Of a stretch of 29,782 bases of DNA, positions 13,748-22,389 are shown one piece after another. Below the pieces are notes generated by a model that made no database searches, was not told the DNA's origin, and saw nothing but the letters and a program-made list of their open reading frames with translations. Within the stretch, counting starts at the first letter, position 1, and each line of letters begins with the position of its first letter. Source of the stretch: an uncultured Janibacter sp. (GTDB lineage: Bacteria > Actinomycetota > Actinomycetes > Actinomycetales > Dermatophilaceae). The stretch is from positions 1 through 29,782 of the forward strand of contig CAMICF010000007.1 in assembly GCA_946222495.1 (NCBI GenBank). Direction: 5' to 3'. The translations under genes were made by a program, and so were the position numbers.

Positions 13748-14661
13748 AGCCCGGCAGCCTTGTACAGCTTGCCGATCTCGTCCTGGCTGAGCGGCCGCCA
13801 CCGGCCGGACTTCGTCGAGCCGAGCGTGATCGGTCCGACCTGGGTGCGCACGAGGGAGAGCACGGGGTGACCGACCTCCTCGAGCATCCGGCGGACGATG
13901 TGCTTGCGGCCCTCGTGGAGGATCACCTCGACGATCGCCTTGCCGGGCCGTGAGTCGACGATCTTGAAGGAGTCGACCGCGACCGGGCCGTCCTCGAGCT
14001 CGATGCCCTCCCGGAGACGCTTGCCCAGGTCCTTCGCGACGGGTCCGGGCACCTCGGCGATGTACGTCTTGAGGACGCCGTGGGCCGGGTGCTGGAGACG
14101 GTGGGCCAGGTCGCCGTCGTTGGTGAGGATGAGCAGTCCCTCCGTGTCGGCGTCGAGGCGCCCGACGTGGAAGAGCCGCTCGGGCCGGCCGGCGACGTAG
14201 TCACCGATGTTCAGCCGGCCCAGCTCGTCGGACATCGTCGTGACGACGCCCACCGGCTTGTTGAAGGCGAGGTAGACGCGGGAGTCGTCGAGCTGGATGC
14301 GCTCGCCGTCGACGTGCACCGTCTGGCTCATGGGATCCACGCGCAGGCCGAGCTCGGTGACGACGACGCCGTCGACCATGACGCGCCCGTCGGTGATGAG
14401 CCCCTCGCAGGCCCGGCGGGAGCCGATGCCGGCGGCCGCGAGCACCTTCTGCAGGCGGGTGCCCTTGGGGTCGTGGACGTCGATCTCGGGGCCCTGGGGC
14501 GGCTCGGGAGCGAGGTCGGGCTGGCCCGGACGGCTCCGCCCGGTCGTGCCACGGTCCGGCTGCTGGCGGCGCGGCTTGCGCTGCCCGGGGCCGGTCTTGG
14601 GACCACGGCCGCGCGGGGCGCCGGAGCCCCCGGACGGGCGTCGGTTGGGGGGTGGTGTCAT
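13744..14661 (-). CDS. rluB: 23S rRNA pseudouridine synthase, RluB/RsuA type
   Basis: This 305-residue protein starts with a basic, Pro/Arg/Gln-rich tail of about 70 residues. An S4 RNA-binding domain follows (LQKVLAAAGIGSRRACEGLITDGRVMVDG), then the pseudouridine synthase core. GRLDADTEGLLILTNDG carries the catalytic Asp, and VILHEGRKHIVRRMLEEVGHPVLSLVRTQVG is the C-terminal motif. It sits in the scpAB operon as in many Gram-positives. Its ATG overlaps the scpB stop (ATGA), and its stop overlaps the tyrA start (GTGA). The exact target uridine cannot be read from sequence. Confidence 0.92.
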   Translation of the reverse strand: MTPPPNRRPSGGSGAPRGRGPKTGPGQRKPRRQQPDRGTTGRSRPGQPDLAPEPPQGPEIDVHDPKGTRLQKVLAAAGIGSRRACEGLITDGRVMVDGVVVTELGLRVDPMSQTVHVDGERIQLDDSRVYLAFNKPVGVVTTMSDELGRLNIGDYVAGRPERLFHVGRLDADTEGLLILTNDGDLAHRLQHPAHGVLKTYIAEVPGPVAKDLGKRLREGIELEDGPVAVDSFKIVDSRPGKAIVEVILHEGRKHIVRRMLEEVGHPVLSLVRTQVGPITLGSTKSGRWRPLSQDEIGKLYKAAGL

Positions 14662-15326
14662 GGTCGGGCCTCACTCACAAGGTCGTCGAGCAGTGCTGCA
14701 TCGGGAAGGTAGGGGGCGAGCGGCGGGAGGTCGTCGATGGAGTTCAGACCCATCCGCTCGAGGAAGTAGGGGGTCGTGCCGTAGAGGGTCGCGCCGGACT
14801 CCTCGTCCTTGGTCACCTCGGTGATGAGGCCCCGGGTGAGGAGCGTCCGCACGACGCCGTCGACGTTGACGCCGCGCACGGCGCCGACGCGCGCCCGCGA
14901 GATGGGCTGACGATAGGCGACGACCGCGAGGGTCTCCAGCGAAGCCGTCGTCAGCTTGGCCTGCTGCCCGTCGAGGATGAACCTCTCGACGACCGGGGCG
15001 TAGGCCGCGTGGCTGTAGAAGCGCCAGCCGCCACCGACGTTGCGGACGGTGAAGCCGTGGCTGCCCTCGGCATAGTCGCGCTCGAGCGCCGCCAGGTGCT
15101 CACGCACGTCCTCGACGGGCAGCTCGAGGGCCGAGGAGAGCGCGTGGTCAGTGACCGGCTCGTCGACGACCATGAGGATGGCCTCGATCGCGCCGCGGGC
15201 ACCGCCGGGCAGCTCCCCCACGTCGAAGGCCACCTGGACGTCCTCGCCCTCGGCGGGCACGTCCGTGGGCTCGGGCACGTCCGTCTGCCCGGACGTGGGC
15301 TCGGGGTCGGGTGTGGTCTCACTCAT
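14658..15326 (-). CDS. scpB: Segregation and condensation protein B
   Basis: This 222-residue subunit of the SMC–ScpA–ScpB condensin holds two winged-helix regions (ARGAIEAILMVVDEPVTDHALSSAL and LTTASLETLAVVAYRQPISRARVGAVRGVNVDGVVRTLLTRGLI). The second block is the strongest family signature. An acidic, Pro/Thr-rich N-terminus of about 35 residues precedes them. The ATG overlaps the end of scpA by eight bases and the stop overlaps rluB by four, so translation is coupled along the operon. Confidence 0.96.
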   Translation of the reverse strand: MSETTPDPEPTSGQTDVPEPTDVPAEGEDVQVAFDVGELPGGARGAIEAILMVVDEPVTDHALSSALELPVEDVREHLAALERDYAEGSHGFTVRNVGGGWRFYSHAAYAPVVERFILDGQQAKLTTASLETLAVVAYRQPISRARVGAVRGVNVDGVVRTLLTRGLITEVTKDEESGATLYGTTPYFLERMGLNSIDDLPPLAPYLPDAALLDDLVSEARP

Positions 15327-16197
15327 CGGTGTCCTCCTCGTCGGGCGAAGGGGGCGCCTCCCCTTCGTCGAACTCGGCGCCGACGTCGACGGCGCCCTCC
15401 TCTGCCCCGGTCCAGCGGACGTCGAGCTCGCCGAGGGCCTCCGGCTGGTCGAAGGTCACCTGCTGGTCGCGGAAGAGCTCGAGCAGCGCGAGGAACCGCG
15501 CCACCACCATGAGCGTGGACTCCGCGTCCCGGACGAGGCTGCGGAAGGAGATCGTGCCCTCCACGCGCAGCCGGTCGACGACGAGCACCGCCTGCTCGCG
15601 CACGCTGACGGCGGGCGCGTGCAGGTGGGTCAGCCCGACGGTCTCGGGCTCCTTGGGGGTGAGCGCGCGGGCGGCGACCTTCGCGAGCTGCTCTGGGCTG
15701 ACGTTCATGACCAGCTCGGGCAGGAGCCGGGCCAGCTGCGGCTCCAGACCGGCCTGGCGCGGCGTCATCCGACCGGTCGTGGCCATCGTGGTGCCGAAGT
15801 GCGCGGCGACGTCCTTGAAGGCCCGGTACTGGAGCAGCCGCGCGAAGAGGAGGTCCCTCGCCTCGATGAGCTCGAGGTCCTCCTCGTCGGTCGCCCCGGT
15901 GTTCGGGAGCAGCCGGGCGGCCTTGATGTCGAGGAGCGTCGCGGCGACGAGGAGGAACTCGCTCGTCTGCCCGAGGTCCCACGACGGTTCGCCCGCCTGC
16001 AGCGCCCGCAGGTGCGCCATGAACTCGTCCGTGACCTTGGCCAGCGCGATCTCGGTGATGTCGAGCTGGTGCTTGGAGATCAGGCCGAGGAGCAGGTCGA
16101 AGGGGCCCTCGAAGTTGTCCAGGTGGACGGTGAAGGCCTGCTCCGCCTCGCGTTTGGTGATGACCCCGCCGGGAACCGCGGGGTCAGCGCCCTCCAT
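15319..16197 (-). CDS. scpA: Segregation and condensation protein A (kleisin)
   Basis: This 292-residue kleisin bridges the SMC heads. The N-terminal signature FTVHLDNFEGPFDLLLGLISKHQLDITEIALAKVTDEFM is present, as is TSEFLLVAATLLDIKAARLLP. The C-terminal winged helix includes ISFRSLVRDAESTLMVVARFLALLELFRDQQVTFDQ. It ends in an acidic tail. The ATG at 16197 lies five bases after the parA stop, with no clear ribosome-binding site, suggesting coupling. The parA–scpA–scpB order joins chromosome partitioning and condensation in one transcript. Confidence 0.96.
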   Translation of the reverse strand: MEGADPAVPGGVITKREAEQAFTVHLDNFEGPFDLLLGLISKHQLDITEIALAKVTDEFMAHLRALQAGEPSWDLGQTSEFLLVAATLLDIKAARLLPNTGATDEEDLELIEARDLLFARLLQYRAFKDVAAHFGTTMATTGRMTPRQAGLEPQLARLLPELVMNVSPEQLAKVAARALTPKEPETVGLTHLHAPAVSVREQAVLVVDRLRVEGTISFRSLVRDAESTLMVVARFLALLELFRDQQVTFDQPEALGELDVRWTGAEEGAVDVGAEFDEGEAPPSPDEEDTDE

Positions 16198-16202
16198 GGT
16201 CG

Positions 16203-17090
16203 TCAGGGCGAGCCGCCGCGCGCGATGAGCTCGCGGGCCAGCTGCCGGTAGGCGTTGGCCCCGGAGTGACCCGTCGCATAGGTGGTGATCGGCTCGGCGG
16301 CGAGCGTCGCGTCGGGGAACTTCACGGTGCGGGAGATCACCGTGTGGAAGACCCGGTCGTCGAAGTGCTCGACGACGGAGCCGACGACCTCGCGGCTGTG
16401 CAGAGTGCGGCCGTCGAACATCGTCGCGAGGATGCCGTCGACGGTGAGGGCCGGGTTGAGCCGGTCGGTGATCTTGTCGATGGTCTCGACGAGCAGGGCG
16501 ACGCCGCGCATGGCGAAGTACTCGGTCTCCAGCGGGATGATCACGCCGTGGGCCGCCGTGAGGGCGTTGACCGTGAGCAGGCCGAGCGAGGGCTGGCAGT
16601 CGATGAGGACGACGTCGTAGTCGTCGAGGACCGGCCGCAGGACCCGGGAGAGGATCTGCTCGCGGGCCACCTCGCCGACGAGCTGGACCTCGGCGGCCGA
16701 GAGGTCGATGTTGGCCGGCGCGACGTCGAGGTTGCTCACCGAGGTGTGCTGGATGATCTCGGTGATGTCGTGCCCGCGGGAGACGAGCAGGTCGTAGATC
16801 GTCGTGTCGAGGGCGTGCGTGGGCACACCGAGACCGACCGACAGGGCGCCCTGGGGGTCGAAGTCGACGAGCAGGACCTTGCGACCGGCCTCCGCCAGCG
16901 CGGCACCGAGGTTGATGGTCGTCGTCGTCTTGCCGACGCCACCCTTCTGGTTGCACATGGCGATGATCCGCGCCGGGCCGTGGGAGGCCAGCGGTGGAGG
17001 GTCCGGGAAGTCGGGCAGGGGTCGCCCCGTGGGCCCGTACTGGGGCCGGTCGTGCTCGATGTCGAGCGGCGGCGTCACCTCGGATGCCAC
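16203..17090 (-). CDS. ParA-family chromosome partitioning ATPase
   Basis: This ParA/Soj-type ATPase has 295 residues from GTG 17090, with GGAG about ten bases upstream. A start at GTG 17150 (315 residues, two bases after the xerD stop) is also possible. The deviant Walker A motif is CNQKGGVGKTTTTINLGAALA, Walker A' is VLLVDFDPQGALSVGLG, and Walker B is VVLIDCQPSLGLLTVNAL. A Pro-rich N-terminal tail precedes them. No parB follows, so this is the second, scpAB-linked ParA homologue seen in actinobacteria rather than the origin-proximal ParAB pair. Its specific partner is not known. Confidence 0.9.
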   Translation of the reverse strand: MASEVTPPLDIEHDRPQYGPTGRPLPDFPDPPPLASHGPARIIAMCNQKGGVGKTTTTINLGAALAEAGRKVLLVDFDPQGALSVGLGVPTHALDTTIYDLLVSRGHDITEIIQHTSVSNLDVAPANIDLSAAEVQLVGEVAREQILSRVLRPVLDDYDVVLIDCQPSLGLLTVNALTAAHGVIIPLETEYFAMRGVALLVETIDKITDRLNPALTVDGILATMFDGRTLHSREVVGSVVEHFDDRVFHTVISRTVKFPDATLAAEPITTYATGHSGANAYRQLARELIARGGSP

Positions 17091-17152
17091 AGTCGGATCA
17101 CTCCATCGCTTCTCGCGTTCGTTCAGCCTCTCGCTGATCAGCGATGACACTA

Positions 17153-18079
17153 TCAGCGGGCGCGGGGGTGGCTCTGCGCGTACACCTCTCGCAGCTGCTG
17201 GACGGTGACCATCGTGTAGATCTGGGTTGTCGTCACGGAGGCGTGCCCGAGGAGCTCCTGGACCACGCGCACGTCCGCCCCGCCCTCGAGGAGGTGGGTG
17301 GCGAAGGAGTGCCGCAGGGTGTGCGGGGACACGTGACCGGACAGGTCGGCGCGGTCCGCGGCGGCGGTGATGACGGCCCACGCGCTCTGGCGGGACAGCC
17401 GGGCGCCGCGCTGGTTGAGGAAGAGGGCCGGTCCGGCCTTCCCCTTGGCGGCGAGGTCCGGCCGTCCCCGGACGAGCCAGGCCTGCACGGCCTCGCGGGC
17501 GAAGGAGCCGATCGGGACGACGCGCTGCTTGCCGCCCTTGCCGAGGAGGCGGGCGGCGCCGTCCTCGAGGTCGACGTCGTCGATGTCGAGGCCGACGGCC
17601 TCGCTGATCCGGGCCCCGGTGCCGTAGAGCAGCTCGAGCAGCGCCCGGTCGCGCAGGGGCAGCGGGCCGTCGCCGACCCCGGCGGCGTCGAGGAGCCGGG
17701 CGACCTCGTCGATGCTGATGGCCTTGGGCAGGCGCGAAGGGGGCGTCGGCGGCGCCACCTCCCCGGCGGGGTCGTGGGCGGTCTCCCCCTCCAGCACGAG
17801 GAACTTGTGCAGCCCGCGGACGGCCACGAGGGTCCTGGCGGCGGAGCTGGCGGCGAGGGGCGGGTGGTCCTCGTCCCCCGTGCGCAGGGCGGCGAGGAAG
17901 CCGGCCACGTGCGCCTCGGTGACCTCGCCGGGCGTGGTCACCCCGTGCTCGGCCAGGTGGTCGAGGTAGCGGCGGGAGTCTCGGGTGTAGGCGGAGAGGG
18001 TGTGTGCGGAGACACCGCGCTCGACATCGAGCTGGGTGAGCCAGGACCGCACGGCCCGCTCCATGGGCGTCGCGCTCAC
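17153..18079 (-). CDS. xerD: Tyrosine site-specific recombinase XerD
   Basis: This 308-residue protein has the XerC/D domain order: an N-terminal SAM-like core-binding domain (VRSWLTQLDVERGVSAHTLSAYTRD…) and a catalytic domain. The active-site residues Arg157 (TGARISE), Lys181 (GKGGKQR), His253 and Arg256 (HTLRHSFATHLLEGGADVRVVQELLGH), His279 and Tyr288 are all present. The family resolves chromosome dimers at dif. Position at the head of the parA–scpA–scpB operon supports XerD over a phage integrase. The GTG start has no obvious ribosome-binding site, and the ATG at 18064 is an alternative. Confidence 0.94.
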   Translation of the reverse strand: MSATPMERAVRSWLTQLDVERGVSAHTLSAYTRDSRRYLDHLAEHGVTTPGEVTEAHVAGFLAALRTGDEDHPPLAASSAARTLVAVRGLHKFLVLEGETAHDPAGEVAPPTPPSRLPKAISIDEVARLLDAAGVGDGPLPLRDRALLELLYGTGARISEAVGLDIDDVDLEDGAARLLGKGGKQRVVPIGSFAREAVQAWLVRGRPDLAAKGKAGPALFLNQRGARLSRQSAWAVITAAADRADLSGHVSPHTLRHSFATHLLEGGADVRVVQELLGHASVTTTQIYTMVTVQQLREVYAQSHPRAR

Positions 18080-18168
18080 CGGTGCTCGGCTTTCGTCGGG
18101 GGGTCATGCCGCGGACACGCCATTGTGCCCACGGGTGGCGAAGCCACGGCCGGGAGTCTAATGGGCGG

Positions 18169-18795
18169 ATGAAGATCTACGCCGACCTCCCCGCGCGCCG
18201 CACCCTCCAGGTGGTCGCCGACCTCCTCGTGCTCGTCTGGATCCTCGTGTGGGTGCGCCTGGGCATCGCGGTCCACGACTCGACCATGGAGCTGGCCGAG
18301 CCGGGACGCCAGCTCGAGGGTGCCGGCAGCGGGATGCGCGAGAAGCTCCAGACCGCGGGCGACAACGTCGCCGGCCTGCCCGTGCTCGGCGACCGGGTCG
18401 CCGACCCCTTCCGGGAGGTCTCCGGTGCCGGCACGTCCATCGAAGGCGCCGGTACGGACCTCGTGACGGCGGTCGAGCGTCTGGCGACGACGCTCGGCTG
18501 GGTCACCGCCCTCACGCCGATCCTGCTCGTCGGAGCCATCTGGCTGGCCCTGCGCCTGCGCTTCGCGCGCCGTGCCACCTCCGCGCAGCGTCATGTCGAC
18601 GCCGCCGACGATCTCGACCTCTTCGCGCTGCGCGCCATGACCAACCAGCCGCTCGCCCGGCTCGCCGCGATCTCCCCGGACCCGGCCGGCGCCTGGCGGC
18701 GCGGCGACCCCGCGGTCATCCGAGAGCTGGCCGTCCTCGAGCTCGCGGACTGCGGGATCCGGCCTCCCGCCGCGGCACGGGCGGAAGTCTCCTAG
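18169..18795 (+). CDS. Two-helix membrane protein of unknown function
   Basis: This 208-residue protein has a first membrane helix at about 14-34 (QVVADLLVLVWILVWVRLGIA). An extracytoplasmic helical stretch rich in Ala, Gly and Glu (about 38-100) contains a repeated GAGxxxxxxxxL pattern. A second membrane helix (WVTALTPILLVGAIWLALRLRF, about 105-126) and a cytoplasmic tail follow (DDLDLFALRAMTNQPLARLAAI). The family is common in Micrococcales next to hisS or xerD and has no assigned role. The start is ATG 18169; it is divergent from xerD across 89 bases and converges on hisS. Confidence 0.75.
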   Translation: MKIYADLPARRTLQVVADLLVLVWILVWVRLGIAVHDSTMELAEPGRQLEGAGSGMREKLQTAGDNVAGLPVLGDRVADPFREVSGAGTSIEGAGTDLVTAVERLATTLGWVTALTPILLVGAIWLALRLRFARRATSAQRHVDAADDLDLFALRAMTNQPLARLAAISPDPAGAWRRGDPAVIRELAVLELADCGIRPPAAARAEVS

Positions 18796-18838
18796 GACTC
18801 GCGTTCTGCGCCAGCACGTCGGGCACGACCGGGGGCCC

Positions 18839-20212
18839 TCACTCCCCCAGGCGCACGACCTGCGGTCGGAGGTCCTCCTGCGGGCACTCCCAGGCGGCGG
18901 CATCCGCGTCGACCTGGTCGCCGGAGCGGATGTCCTTGACCTGGTCGCCGGACTCCCCCGCCCCCGGGAACCACACGTAGGGGATGCCGCGGCGCTCGGC
19001 GAAGCGGATCTGCTTGCCGAACTTCGCGGCCGCCGGAGCCACCTCGCACGGGATCCCGCGAGAGCGCAGGGCCGTCGCCACCGCGACGGACACGGGGCGG
19101 CTCCCTTCGTCCGTCACGGCCACGAGGACCGCCGACGGCGACTTGCGGCTGGCCCCGACGAGGCCCTTGCCGAGGAGCAGGCCGAGCAGCCGCGAGAGAC
19201 CGATCGAGATGCCGACACCGGGATAGGTGTTCTTGCCGTCGCTGGCGAGCTCGTCGTACCGGCCACCGGAGCAGAAGGAGCCCCAGGACTCGTGGCCGAG
19301 GAGCTGCGTCTCGTAGACGGTGCCCGTGTAGTAGTCGAGGCCCCGGGCGATCCGCAGGTCGGCGACCATCGCCCCCGGCGCCGCCGCGGCACCCGTCTCG
19401 ATGACCGCGGAGAGCGCTGCCAACCCCTCGTCCAGGACGGGGTGCTCGACGCCCAGCTCACGGACCCGGTCCACGAAGGACGTGTCCTCGGTCCGGATCT
19501 CCGCGAGGTCGAGGCAGGCCTGTGCCTGCTCCGACGTCCGCCCGGCCTCGACGAGGAGCGCCGCGACCTTGTCCCGGCCGAGCTTGTCGAGCTTGTCGAT
19601 GATCCGCAGGGTCTCCTGGATCTCCGACGCGTCGTCCGCCCCGATGCCCAGGCCCCGGTAGAAGCCCTCAGGGATCTGCCGGTTGTTGACCTGGATGACC
19701 ATGGGCGGGATCGGCAGCCGGGCGAAGATCTCCGCCATGACGAGCGGCATCTCCGCCTCGAAGTGCGGGGCGAGCTCACCGACGTCGACGACGTCGATGT
19801 CGCACTGGGTGAACTCGCGGTAGCGGCCCTCCTGGGGACGCTCACCGCGCCACACCTTCTGGATCTGGTGACGGCGGAAGGGGAAGTTCAGCCGGCCGGC
19901 GTTCTCGACGACGTACCGGGAGAAGGGGACGGTGAGGTCGAAGTGCAGGCCGAGGTCGGCGCCGTCCCTCCCTTCGCCCGTCGTGTCGTCGGCCAGACGG
20001 TGGATCCCGTAGATCTCCTTGTCCGCGTCACCGCCCTTGCCCATGAGCCGCTCGACGGGCTCGACGGCCCGCGTCTCGATCGACGGGAAGCCGTGCAGCT
20101 CGAAGGTGGAGCGGATGACGTCGATGAAGTGCTGCTCGACGATCCGCTCGTCGGGCAGGTACTCCGGAAATCCGGACAGGGGCGTGACCTTGGTCGGTCG
20201 GGAAGAGCTCAT
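18839..20212 (-). CDS. hisS: Histidyl-tRNA synthetase
   Basis: This 457-residue class II aminoacyl-tRNA synthetase charges tRNA-His. The motif 2 region is KVWRGERPQEGRYREFTQCDIDVV. The histidine-binding motif is LRIARGLDYYTGTVYE, and FCSGGRYDELAS follows in motif 3 context. A C-terminal anticodon-binding domain includes VLVAVTDEGSRPVSVAVATALRSRGIPCEV. It is of the longer actinobacterial type, with the ADKEIYGIHRL insertion region. The ATG has AAGGA ten bases upstream and overlaps the stop of the hydrolase gene by four bases. Confidence 0.97.
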   Translation of the reverse strand: MSSSRPTKVTPLSGFPEYLPDERIVEQHFIDVIRSTFELHGFPSIETRAVEPVERLMGKGGDADKEIYGIHRLADDTTGEGRDGADLGLHFDLTVPFSRYVVENAGRLNFPFRRHQIQKVWRGERPQEGRYREFTQCDIDVVDVGELAPHFEAEMPLVMAEIFARLPIPPMVIQVNNRQIPEGFYRGLGIGADDASEIQETLRIIDKLDKLGRDKVAALLVEAGRTSEQAQACLDLAEIRTEDTSFVDRVRELGVEHPVLDEGLAALSAVIETGAAAAPGAMVADLRIARGLDYYTGTVYETQLLGHESWGSFCSGGRYDELASDGKNTYPGVGISIGLSRLLGLLLGKGLVGASRKSPSAVLVAVTDEGSRPVSVAVATALRSRGIPCEVAPAAAKFGKQIRFAERRGIPYVWFPGAGESGDQVKDIRSGDQVDADAAAWECPQEDLRPQVVRLGE

Positions 20213-20913
20213 GACAGTCCTTGCAGGTACGGGTTGGTCGCCTTCTCGCGGGCCAGCGTCGTCGCCGGGCCGTGACCGGGCAGGACGAGGCTGGAGTCGG
20301 GCCGCGGATGGACGGCCCGCTCGAGCGACCGCTCCATGGCCTCCGCCGACCCGCCGGGCAGGTCGGTCCGGCCGATGGAGCCGGCGAAGAGGACGTCACC
20401 GGTGATGAGGGTGCGGTCGACCTCGGCCTCGGCGGGGATGCCCTCGGGCACCCGGCCCAGCCCGAACATCACGGAGCCCTCCGTGTGGCCGGGGGCGTGG
20501 ACGACCTCCAGGTCGATCCCCGCGACCGAGACGACCTCGCTGTCGGTGATCTCGACGACGCGCTCCGGCTCCCGCCAGGTCACGGTCTTGCCGAACTGCT
20601 GCTCGAGCATGCCGGTGAGCTGCGGGCCCAGGGACGAGGAGCCGAGCGGGTCCTCGAGCCGGTACCGGTCGTCGGTGTGGATGTAGGCGGCCAGCTCGCC
20701 GCCGCAGACCGGCGTCACGGAGAAGACGTGGTCCACGTGCCCGTGGGTGAGGAGCACCGCCGCGGGCTTCAGCCGGTGCTGGGTCAGCACCTCGCGGAGG
20801 GTCTCCTCGATGCCGATACCGGGGTCGACGACGAGGCACTCCTCGCCGGGCCCGTCAGCGAGGACATAGCAGTTGGTCCCGAAGGCCTGCGCCGGGAAGG
20901 AGATGGTCAGCAC
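20209..20913 (-). CDS. Metallo-beta-lactamase-fold hydrolase (glyoxalase II-like)
   Basis: This 234-residue metal-dependent hydrolase has the metal-binding motif LLTHGHVDHVFS (HxHxDH), then VVHAPGHTEGSVMF, TLITGDVLFAGSIGRTDLPGGS and LVLPGHGPATTLAREKATNPYL, all in the order of the glyoxalase II-like subgroup. The substrate is probably a thioester, but this is not certain. The linkage upstream of hisS is conserved in many actinobacteria. The GTG start lies seven bases after a TAAGGT element, which suggests a leaderless mRNA. Confidence 0.9.
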   Translation of the reverse strand: MLTISFPAQAFGTNCYVLADGPGEECLVVDPGIGIEETLREVLTQHRLKPAAVLLTHGHVDHVFSVTPVCGGELAAYIHTDDRYRLEDPLGSSSLGPQLTGMLEQQFGKTVTWREPERVVEITDSEVVSVAGIDLEVVHAPGHTEGSVMFGLGRVPEGIPAEAEVDRTLITGDVLFAGSIGRTDLPGGSAEAMERSLERAVHPRPDSSLVLPGHGPATTLAREKATNPYLQGLS

Positions 20914-20920
20914 GGACCAA

Positions 20921-20963
20921 ACCTTACGTTGGCCACCGCACCCGCCCGGCGAATGGGTAACCT
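20921..20963. promoter_or_regulatory. Divergent pair of leaderless-type -10 elements
   Basis: On the minus strand TAAGGT (20926-20921) lies seven bases before the GTG of the hydrolase gene. On the plus strand TAACCT (20958-20963) lies six bases before the GTG of the DUF349 gene. Both are TANNNT and neither gene has a good Shine-Dalgarno sequence, so both transcripts probably start at or near the start codon. Confidence 0.5.
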
Positions 20964-20969
20964 CACTGT

Positions 20970-22346
20970 GTGAGCGACGAGACACCTGCCCCGCGCCCCA
21001 CGGCGCCTTCGCCAGCGGCCCTGGCCCGACTGGCCCCCACCCGACCGACCGTGACCCCACCGCCGGACATCCCGGCGCTGACGGACGACCACAGCGCCTC
21101 GGCCGCCTTCGGCCGCGCCGACGAGGAAGGCCGCGTCTTCGTCCGTGAGGGCGAGGGCGAACGCGAGGTCGGGTCCTACCCGGGCGCCACCCCCGAGGAG
21201 GCCCTGCAGTACTTCGCCCGCAAGTACGACGAGCTCTTCGCCTCCGCGAGCCTCCTCCGTCAGCGCCTCGACTCCCCCGAGGTCTCCTCCAAGGAGATCG
21301 CCGACGGCCTGAAGTCGCTGCGCGAGCACGCCCACGAGCCGCACGTCGTCGGCGACCTGCCGGCGCTGACCGCCCTCATCGCCGAGGTCGAGGAGGGCCT
21401 GACCGCGAAGCGCCAGGCCGAGACCGCGGAGCGGGCCGAGGCGAAGAAGGTCGCCGCCGCCGAGCGCGAGGTCATCGTGGCCGAGGCGGAGAAGATCGCC
21501 GCCCAGCCCGTCGAGAAGGTCCAGTGGAAGCAGTCCACGGCGCGGATGCGCGCCCTGCTCGACGAGTGGAAGGCCCACCAGCGGGGCAAGGTCCGCCTCG
21601 ACAAGGACGTGGAGTCCGCGCTCTGGCAGCGCTTCTCCAAGGCCCGCAACGGTTTCGACAAGGCGCGGCGGTCCCACTTCGCCCACCTGGAGCAGTCCCG
21701 CGGTGAGGTCAAGGCCGTCAAGGAGGAGCTCGTCCTCGAGGCGGAGCGCATGTCCACCTCCACCGACTGGAATGCCACCGCCGGCGCCTACAAGCGCCTC
21801 ATGGACCAGTGGCGCCGCGCCGGACGCGCAGGACGCAAGGACGACGACCGCCTCTGGGAGCGCTTCCGCACCGCCCAGGACACCTTCTTCAACGCCAAGG
21901 ACGCCGAGGCGGCCAAGGAGGACGAGGCCCACCGCGGCAACCTCGAGGTCAAGGAGGGCATCCTCGCCGAGGCCGAGGCGCTCCTCCCGGTGAAGGACCT
22001 GGAGAGGACCAAGACGGCGCTGCGCGACATCCAGGAGCGGTGGGAGGCCGCGGGCAAGGTCCCGCGCGCCGACATCGACCGGATGGAGAAGGGCATGCGC
22101 CGCGTCGAGCAGACCGTGCGCGACGCCGAGGAAAAGAAGTGGGCCTCCTCCAACCCGGAGCTCTCCGCCCGCGCGGCCTCGATGGCCGCCCAGCTCGAGT
22201 CGAAGGTCGCCGACCTCACCGAGGACCTCGAGAAGGCCGAGGCGAAGGGCGACACCTCCCGTGCCGCGAAGATCCGCGAGCAGATCGAGGCCCAGCAGAT
22301 GTGGCTCGACCAGGCCCGCAAGGGGCTCGACGAGTTCGGCAGCTGA
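20970..22346 (+). CDS. DUF349-repeat protein
   Basis: This 458-residue, almost entirely helical and highly charged protein has a Pro-rich N-terminus (1-35) followed by repeated DUF349 units. These carry the typical 'W…W…R…LW.RF…A…F' pattern: KQSTARMRALLDEWKAH…LWQRFSKARNGFDKAR, and RLMDQWRRAGRAGRKDDDRLWERFRTAQDTFFNAKD. Long coiled coils occur around 140-190 and 380-450. DUF349 proteins are widespread in actinobacteria and of unknown biochemical role. It has no signal peptide or membrane segment. The GTG at 20970 is probably leaderless. It is monocistronic and ends 21 bases from rel. Confidence 0.88.
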   Translation: MSDETPAPRPTAPSPAALARLAPTRPTVTPPPDIPALTDDHSASAAFGRADEEGRVFVREGEGEREVGSYPGATPEEALQYFARKYDELFASASLLRQRLDSPEVSSKEIADGLKSLREHAHEPHVVGDLPALTALIAEVEEGLTAKRQAETAERAEAKKVAAAEREVIVAEAEKIAAQPVEKVQWKQSTARMRALLDEWKAHQRGKVRLDKDVESALWQRFSKARNGFDKARRSHFAHLEQSRGEVKAVKEELVLEAERMSTSTDWNATAGAYKRLMDQWRRAGRAGRKDDDRLWERFRTAQDTFFNAKDAEAAKEDEAHRGNLEVKEGILAEAEALLPVKDLERTKTALRDIQERWEAAGKVPRADIDRMEKGMRRVEQTVRDAEEKKWASSNPELSARAASMAAQLESKVADLTEDLEKAEAKGDTSRAAKIREQIEAQQMWLDQARKGLDEFGS

Positions 22347-22354
22347 TCCTCGAC

Positions 22355-22389
22355 GGGTGGCCGGCCGTCAGTCCGCCGGCTGGCCACCC
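22355..22389. terminator. Hairpin between convergent DUF349 and rel genes
   Basis: GGGTGGCCGGC (22355-22365) pairs with GCTGGCCACCC (22379-22389) with one mismatch. It overlaps the last codons of rel and lies eight bases past the DUF349 stop, so it probably ends both transcripts. Confidence 0.65.
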
